Of a stretch of 64,000 nucleotides of DNA, positions 32,717 through 64,000 are shown one piece after another. Every line of letters begins with the position of its first letter. Position 1 is the first letter of the stretch. The stretch lies in assembly GCA_009760855.2 (NCBI GenBank), contig WPIO01000049.1, positions 124,001-188,000 on the forward strand. The letters are read 5' to 3'. A program made the translations under genes and the position numbers. The DNA comes from Cristatella mucedo (taxonomy: Eukaryota; Bryozoa; Phylactolaemata; Cristatellidae). The notes under the pieces are model-generated. The model saw only the letters and a program-made list of their open reading frames with translations. It had not been told where the DNA came from and did not search any database.

Positions 32717-33106
32717 CTGTGGGTGAGGCATCGCCACCATATCGCCTGGCCTAAGCCTGACAGGGCAGGAGTGCATAACGCCTCTGCAGCCGGATCCTCA
32801 CGAAAGTGCACTGCACGTGATGAGAAAAGCCTCGCGAAATCAATTACATCTTGTGAAGAGGTCAATGGCTTCTTTTGCCATCGGTGCAGCATGCACCGAT
32901 GGCAAAAGAAGCGAATATGTGAGCCAGAGATACGTTAACTCACGGCTGCGAGAGCTGAACAAGAGGGGGGAGGATCACATGACCGCAGGGTCATTCGCTC
33001 ATGCCTCCACCCAAATCAGTGAGGAGGACCCGACTGCAGAGGTGTTATGCACTCCTGCCCTGTCACGCTAGGGCGGGGCGATATGGTGGCGATGCCACGC
33101 CCACAG
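32717..33106. mobile_element. 390-bp foldback (MITE-like) element
   Basis: The outer arms 32717-32805 and 33020-33106 are inverted copies (CTGTGGG, GGCATCGCCACCATATCGCC, CAGGGCAGGAGTGCATAAC, CCTCTGCAG in both). The centre is a perfect hairpin with 21-bp arms (32868-32888 and 32892-32912) and a 3-nt loop. No ORF with a transposase motif. Probably a non-autonomous DNA element; no clear target duplication was found. Confidence 0.75.
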
Positions 33107-33239
33107 ATAAACATCTTAGCCAATTCGAGGTTAGGTTCTGACCTAGTGATCCATGTGATGATCTAGCTGATCGCTTCTCTAGCCTCTTTGTCAACAAGAT
33201 AGACACGATCAGGGAGTCCATCCATAGGGTAGCAGCAAC

Positions 33240-35040
33240 CTCCTGAAATCATGTCCCTTAATTCCATGCAGCACCTTAATGTCTACATTCAAGGAGGCCA
33301 CTAGTGACCTCGTCCTTAAGTTTATACCCCAAATAATCAAAGAAAGCAATTAGTTTTCTAGGCCATATGCCCACTGTCCTGCTTCTACGATGCATACATT
33401 TGCTGCTGCCATGCATAGCTAACGACAGAAATGTCATTAGCCTCAGGTCATGTCCTAGCACCTTTGAAAAAGGCTGTAGTCAGGCCTCTATTCATGAAAG
33501 CAACACTAGACCACGAGGACTTGAGCAACTTCTGCCCACTCTCCCTTCTACAGTTCCTATCAAAGACACTGGAATCACACGTGGCAGACCAACTGAACTC
33601 TCATATTTAGAGTTCAAACCTTGCAAGTAAGTTGCAGTCTAGTTTTAGAGCTAATCACTCCCCAGTAAGCATTGCTTCGGGTGTATAACGAACTACTTAA
33701 GAATGCAGACTTAGGTAGTCTCTCTGCTTGTTTTGCTTGATCTTTAGGCAGCATTTGATGCTATCGATCTCCAAGTCCTCCTTGAGAGCCTCTCATCTCG
33801 TCTGGGCATCACTGGCACTTCACTGCAATGGTTCAGCTCCTATCACAGTGGGAGACCCCAGAATGTTGATGTGAATGGACTAAGATCATCCGAGGAACCT
33901 CTTACGTATGGATACCTCAGGGGCTTTGTGATTGGTCCGGTTCTTATCCCAGTTTATGCTCTCCATCTTGCCGATGTGATTGCCAGGCACAACCTAAGCT
34001 TTTACTTCCATGCAGACGACACTCAGTTGTACCTTTGCTTTGATCCCTCCCAGCCTTCGAGCACCTCGAATTCTCTTAACTTCCTCGTTGCATGTATTGA
34101 TGACATCCATACATGGATCGCAGTTAACTTTCATAAATAGAATGATGATAAAGCCAACTTACTAGTTATGGGCAAACCAAGTGTGATTCAGAAATTGGAG
34201 AAGCTAACGCTAATAATCGGCTGTGCCAGCATATCTCCTGTTGAATCTGCACACAATCTAGGTGGCCTGTTCCAGTGACCTTATAATAGATGACCACATC
34301 AGCTCCACAGTCGAGTCTGCCTATTTTCAGCTACACGTAGCTGAAATTCGGGTTTAATTAGACAGGGATACCACATCTAAGTTGGTCGATGCATTTGTGA
34401 CATCCCGTCTCCGACTTCAGTAACTCACTGCTTGCTGGTCTACCGGCATGCACAATCAGGCGCTTACAGCTGGTGCAAAACTCGGCACCTAGGCTTGTCT
34501 GCCGTGACCGTCGCAGCTGCCATATCACATCACTTCTCGCCGACCTGCAATGGCTCCCAGTCAAGCAGCACATCGACTTCAAGGTTTTGTCACTTACTTT
34601 TAGGTCCCTTCATTCTTTGGCTAGAGCCTACCAGATCTATTCCCCCACCAGGCTAAGCATCGTATCACTTGCTTTTCTGAATCTAATCGTTTACCTATAC
34701 CTCGTACAAACCTCAAATCCTTTGGAGACCATGCCTTTAGTTCGTATGCTCCCAACGCCTGGAACTCACTTCGGACTTGCGTCACGTCATCTCCTGACTT
34801 GACCAAATTTAAAAAGAAACTAAAAATGCATCAGCACTGTGCATTCTGCCACTAACGATATTTGCATATTGACCCTATGCATGCCACCGCTAACCATGCT
34901 ATGCTCGTATTCATTGAGTGACTGACAGAGTGCCTACTACTAAATATTCGATTGTGCTTCTTTTGCAGTAGATGTAAAGTCCCTAGAAAGAGATTAGATT
35001 CTCTGAGGAAGCTAAATCAAACGTATCATTATTATTATCA
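33240..35040 (+). repeat. LINE family A, longest copy, with decayed reverse transcriptase
   Basis: The RT palm is readable from about 33745 (FDAIDLQVLLESLSSRLGI). At 33871-34140 it has YGYLRGFVIGPVLIPVYALH ([10 protein letters not shown] decayed) and FYFHADDTQLYLCF (YADD changed to HADD). It continues with VMGKPSVIQKLEKL, the LLVYR/LPACTIR region, and the hairpin and ATTATTATTATC tail near 35030. Several stops and frameshifts; dead copy. Confidence 0.85.
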
Positions 35041-35044
35041 CCGC

Positions 35045-35940
35045 GATAGGTAGTAAGGAGGCAAAACTTTTGCAGGAAAAGATAGAACGGTGCTGGGTAT
35101 AGGCATCAATGGTTGCATTCTCGATAAAGCGTTGTAATCTAGCCTCGAATCGAACTAAGCCCACACTGAGCTAAAGACTGTACCCCCCCCCCGAGAGCAA
35201 TATCAAAATCAAAACTTTTTGGGGGCGATGAGTCTAACTTGATGTAAAGCCACCCATCTGAAGCCGCGGCTTCGGTTTACATATACCAATACTGGCTGAC
35301 GAGCAGTCTGATGGGGATCCATGAGAGGCTTGAAAAAGTTATCCCAGCGCAAGAAAGTAAGAGGAACATCAGTTGGCTATGTCTCTGACCCATAAATCTG
35401 GCTCATTAATCAGTAATCTAAAGTGGTTGAGTTTCAATGGAGAACGTGCTGGTGCCCGGTATACTTTCGGACATAGGCTAAAAACCTCAATACACCAGCC
35501 GTAACGAAGCAGCGACACTGAAGAAAATACACAGGGGTCGCTAAACATCCATTCCTCTTAGGGGCTACCTTTCGTTTACAAAATACCGCTAACGTGACAG
35601 AAACCTGTTCATACAATTCTGCACATAGTAACTTCCTTATCACGGAGTCATCTTAAGAGGCTGCCCACGTAATATCGCCCGCTGACAATGCTCTGGAGTC
35701 CTCCACTGAGAGAGGACCTCAAAATAACGGTTCTTCATTTGCCGACAATTATCAGAACGGCTGCTAGATATCAAGTGCAATGCTTAAACTCAACCAATCT
35801 TTCATGGCACAAGAGGGACCCCTAAGCTATGATCTCAAGCTAAGCACTTTACGAACGGTACTGCAGAAAGTAAATGGCTATCACTAAACTAATCGGTTGC
35901 CCAAATGAAATTTATGCAAATGCTCATACAAAATAGTGAT
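35045..35940. other. 3' flank of the CBP gene, no feature recognised
   Basis: No supported gene on either strand. A (C)9 run lies at 35184-35192. Confidence 0.5.
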
Positions 35941-35948
35941 AATACTGA

Positions 35949-35954
35949 TTTATT
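35949..35954 (-). terminator. Candidate polyadenylation signal of the CBP gene
   Basis: AATAAA on the minus strand, about 350 bp downstream of the CBP stop codon. It is the first such hexamer seen after the stop. Confidence 0.45.
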
Positions 35955-36305
35955 TACATACATCAGCAATTATAAAGAACACATTTGTGCCAATGTTCAT
36001 ATGTACACCCAACCTGGGGTAGCCAATCACGATATGTTGAGAGGCTTTAAAAAAGCTTTACAAAATATCTACACGCAATTTTACGCATAAATATAATAAG
36101 AGTATTCTCTATGCAGTCACTGGTGAAGCATTTCATCTTCACTCAATCTTGGACTGATCTAGGGAAACCCATCCAACCCATTCTTACTGATCGATATGTT
36201 AATAATTAATTGGAGGATGATAGCTATAGCACACCAGCCTACAAAAAATAGTTGTAAATTTCTGTACATAGAATAGTTTACAGGAGGTAACCGTGTCACA
36301 ACCGA

Positions 36306-60512
<24,207 letters not shown>

Positions 60513-61650
60513 GTTTATGTTACTAATCGGGTACTACCGCTTCGCGGATGCCGGGAAATCAACGCTCACCATGCATAACCGGTCCGCTCCAGCCGTGAAA
60601 ATTCGGCAGACGCCGGTTCGTAATTTCTTACGGTACGCAAGCACCCTTACGTGGGCTCCAACGTTATGCAGCGAACCACAAAGCCGTAATACGGCGGCGT
60701 CCTGCCGAGTCGGGCGGTGCAAAGGTCCTCTTGAAAAAACCTGGTTATGAGGCACTCTGCTACAAGCTAACCATTCGGCGCCTGCACGCCAGAAGTCGCA
60801 GTGAGTTAAAATCTACGACCGCGTTCCCACGGCGGGCATATCAGCTAGTGAATTACATACCCAAGATGGCCGGCTATCGCTAGTTTTTACGCTCATCGCA
60901 GAAACCAGCGGAAATTACCGTACACCACGTGACCACGCAGGCCCGGTGGGGTGTACGCAACAAATGTAGGCCCTGCTTCCGGTTCCCCCCAACGCTAGTT
61001 GCGGTGACGCAGTGACAAAAAGGTTAACCAGTGCGGGGAATCCTCTGCTGTTTCACCAGCGCACTCATGACCCGATGCAGTGCTACTAGAGTGCCGTTAT
61101 TAATTCGGTTGCGTTTCATATGATCTTTTTTACTTACGCCGTTGGGTGCGAGTTACCGCGGTTGGGCGTGTCTTCGCGGCATTGCCCTGCAGCGTTTACT
61201 GACGACCGCTTTCGTTAAGTAGCACCGAAGGTTTTTCAGCAGCAAACCGTTCATTTTTATTAAACTTATCGTTTAATGATTCCGTAAATATGGACCGCAG
61301 GTGCGCACTCACTGTCCGCGCGCGGCGGCCTGCGGGGCTCCGCGCGGGAGCAGTCTGTACCCAGCGACGCCGCCGCGCTTGTGACACTCGCTATTCGAAA
61401 AGACGTGGCTACCATGTGCAGGCCAGTTCCTACATACGCAAAACAAAATTTCACAGGGCCGAGAAATTCCGCGTTTACACGAGCCTAGAAATGGTTGAAA
61501 ATCTGCGAGCCTTCCCTTGTACCCTCGTTGAAATCTCGATGTAACTTTTTGTATTGGTCCTATGGACGCAGCGCTGGTAGAGGTCTGCATTGCATGACTG
61601 AGAAGAGTTGCCTCGCGGTTATTACTCATATTTTTAGTATAGTGGCGAAG
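60513..61650 (-). other. CBP upstream region (5' UTR and promoter expected)
   Basis: GC-rich near the ATG. No clear TATA box on the minus strand and no convincing ORF on either strand. Confidence 0.4.
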
Positions 61651-63085
61651 TAGATCGGTCAGATATCTTTACTTTGACGGTTTCAAGATTGGAGAATGGC
61701 ACAAGGTGCCCCTGACCTCAGCAGGCCGTGATCACCGCCGCCCTTCATCCGACAGAGCAGTCGGTTAAACCAAGCTTGACGAACGTGTTCTGGAGAACGC
61801 TAGACAAAAGTAAGTTCCTTTGAGTTCGTGTTCAGCGGCGTTTCGGCATGTATGCATACGCACATTCATACGAGCATGTACAAACTTAGCCAGACCCATC
61901 TCCGAGGTTGGACCATTCTGGGCGTAAGTTGGTGGCCGATTTTACAATTAACAACCCTGAAAAAGACGCCTAACGAATTAAATTACAAGATACGTGGTCT
62001 TGCCACGCTTAGAACTTTTAAGGCAAGGCGATGTAGGGAGGATTGTCCTTCTGGCTTATCAGCAGAATTCAGACGTTAGTCAGCTCACCATGTCCCGGAT
62101 CTTTGCCCCGGAGGTAAGGCACTCGTTCATCAGGACCCGGGTCGAAAATTCGAGTCGTGAAGTGGGAAACCCTTTACTGCCTCTGCCTATATAAAAATGA
62201 GCATTTTAATCAGCCAACCTTGACATACATAAAAATTCGAGCCTAATACAGTCAAGCGATTAGTCTTACCCTCAAGACTGTTCAAACACCAGAACCCAAA
62301 CACAAACATGGGCCGGCGAAATAGCCTGGTCTACTCAATAGATGTCTGAAAAGTGGGCATCGGTGTAGCAGCAGCAGCAGCTGCAGCCTCAGCTGCTGCT
62401 GCTTTGCCAGGCACTTGATTAATCTAACAGGCCAAGCAGCAGCAGCTTCTTGCCACCGTGAAATCGGTCATGATCGCCGCTGATGCTGCTTATCCTGACC
62501 CCGATGCACCAGTGCTAATTCTTAGCAATGGAGCTCCTGAGAAGTGGATTCAAGCAAACCTTACATCTGCTCTAGCGGCCAGTCTGCTCCACGACAGCCA
62601 CTCGTAGAGGCGAGCAGCGAGCACTGCAAGCCACCGACTTTGCAGTTACCCATTCACATCCAGAGCTTTTCTCACCGTCGAACCTCCCCTTAAGACACTG
62701 AATGCAGTGATACTGGTAGAACTTAAAAAGTCTTTTTGGCCTTTGCTGATGAGTATGGACGTCTTGGAGTGCCCGGCAATGCCCCACGAATGTACCAGGG
62801 TGGGCTAGGCAGGTGAATACCCCTCAAGCGGCGATTTCGGGATAGCAGTGCACCCCACACATCGGATAAATGAAGCCATCAACGACTGGCAGTGCAAGCT
62901 CGGCGCAGAGTCGGAATTAGGATGTGAAGCGTGCGACACTCAGACTTTGCTTGCAAAATGAGTGCATAAATTCTGCTGCTACTAATCAACGCACGAGCAA
63001 TCAGTGTCGGCAGCCGTTCTGTAGAACCAAAGATACCTTAGCAACTCTGACCTGATGATCCTGCTAGCCTAGCATTTGGGGCTAA
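61651..63085. other. Upstream flank, no gene recognised
   Basis: 62466-62610 is open on the plus strand (AADAAYPDPDAPVLILSNGA, then PEKWIQANLTSALAASLL), and in another frame LVELKKSFWPLLMSMD. I cannot assign it. A GCAGCAGCAGCAGCTGCAGC run lies near 62370. Confidence 0.35.
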
Positions 63086-63089
63086 GTGC

Positions 63090-63160
63090 TGCAGAAAAGG
63101 TTTTCTGTCGTCAAAGTTGCAACTGCCACATTGCACCACTTCTCACTGACCAGCTCATGC
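63090..63160 (+). repeat. LINE family A internal fragment
   Basis: TTTCTGTCGTCAAAGTTGC, AACTGCCACATTGCACCAC and TTCTCACTGACC match the [16 protein letters not shown] region. Confidence 0.5.
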
Positions 63161-63171
63161 ACCACTTCAAG

Positions 63172-63290
63172 CAATGTAATGTAGTGCATCTCCCCTGTAA
63201 TTTCCCAAAACTGCCAGGACAAACTGGGTGTTATGCTGGCAAGTTTTTTTAAGCACACTAAAGCCTAGATGGCTTTTGGTTTGCATACAC
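63172..63290 (-). repeat. LINE family B 3'-end fragment
   Basis: ATGTAATGTAGTGCATCTCCC, GGGTGTTATGCTGGCAAG, AAGCCTAGATGGCTTTTGG on the plus strand equal the reversed 3' UTR and tail of family B. Confidence 0.65.
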
Positions 63291-63351
63291 AAGTCATCAG
63301 GCCGAAAGTCGTCAAAAGGAGTAAAGATCTGATAAGAATCATAATGAGTTT

Positions 63352-63890
63352 ATAATAATAATAATATAATAATATTGCACTTGATAAAGCGCCCTCAGAG
63401 AACTTAATCTCTTTCTAGGCGCTTTACATTTGCTGCAAAGTGATACGCAATAGAATAGTAAGTAAAATCATGCTTGAAAAACAAACAAAATGAATAACAT
63501 GGTAAGGGGTTACATGCACTGGGTCAGCATGCAAATGTGGTTAGTGGCAGCATGAACAGTGTCAGCACACATAAGCACATCGAGGACGAATCACAAGGAC
63601 CCACTAAATGCTGTCCTAAATAGGTATGTTTTTAAGTTTCTTTTAAATGTGGTCAGGTCAGGGGATGTTCTGATGCAGGTCGGGAGGGAGTTCCAGGCTG
63701 TGGGAGCATACGAGCTAAATGCACGGTCTCCAAAGGATTTAAGGTTTGTACGAGGTATTTCTAGACTGTTGGATTCCGAAAAGCGAGTGGTACGATGCTT
63801 TGCCTGATGGGGTAGTATCTCTGAAAGATAGGCTGGAGCCATAGAATGAAGAGACCTAAAAGTGAGCGACAAAAAAGTTTTACAGTCACT
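63352..63890 (-). repeat. LINE family A 3' fragment
   Basis: (ATA)n tail, hairpin with GCGCC/GGCGC arms, then ORF C-terminus on the minus strand at 63974-63591 ([48 protein letters not shown]). One of the better-kept C-termini. Confidence 0.88.
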
Positions 63891-64000
63891 GTCATGCATA
63901 GCAAAAACTAAATAAGATGCCAGCCTTGCAAGAAATACGTGGGGAATTTTAGAAAATGATGCAATGCAGCACAACGCAGGTCGTGAGTTTGAGTTGGGGA

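Overview
The window is nuclear DNA of a metazoan, very probably a non-insect invertebrate. It has long introns with consensus GT/AG splice sites, genes broken into short exons, AC/AG/ATT microsatellites, and many decayed copies of CR1/L2-like LINEs, tRNA-derived SINEs, solo LTRs and a hAT transposon. The host lineage cannot be fixed from sequence alone.

Two host genes are present, both on the minus strand. (1) At 60512..36306 lies a complete single-copy CBP/p300 acetyltransferase gene. I rebuilt 24 coding exons; each junction has a GT donor and AG acceptor and the phases close exactly, giving 2441 residues. The domain order is N-terminal LxxLL, TAZ1, KIX, bromodomain, RING/PHD, HAT with lysine-rich loop, ZZ, TAZ2, NCBD and a Gln-rich tail. 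(2) At 18901..13 lies the 5' part of an ARAP-like signalling gene: a 2.4 kb exon with a SAM domain, then smaller exons including a 41-nt microexon that starts PH domain 1. A second PH exon lies at the very left edge, and the gene runs out of the window there. The rest of PH1 was not found.

Layout: 1-11 kb is ARAP-like intron full of LINE fragments. 11-19 kb holds ARAP-like exons, a GC-rich stretch and a 650-bp purine-rich microsatellite block. 19.6-23.1 kb has two near-identical 1.34-kb LTR-like insertions, each with its own 4-bp target duplication, upstream of the ARAP-like start. 23.5-35 kb is a graveyard of nested elements: a ZMYM1-type hAT transposase split by a LINE, a LINE carrying a 180-bp solo LTR, a relative of the 1.34-kb element, and a 390-bp foldback element. 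36.3-60.5 kb is the CBP gene, with repeats in its introns. 60.5-64 kb is its upstream flank, with no recognised gene and a LINE at the right end.

Two LINE families dominate. Family A ends in (ATT)n and has a 3' hairpin whose arms covary between copies. Family B ends in (TTACA)n and encodes a [10 protein letters not shown] / YADD reverse transcriptase. A tRNA-derived SINE carries a copy of the family A 3' hairpin, so it probably uses the family A machinery. All names come from reading the sequence and from knowledge of the families; no search was run.
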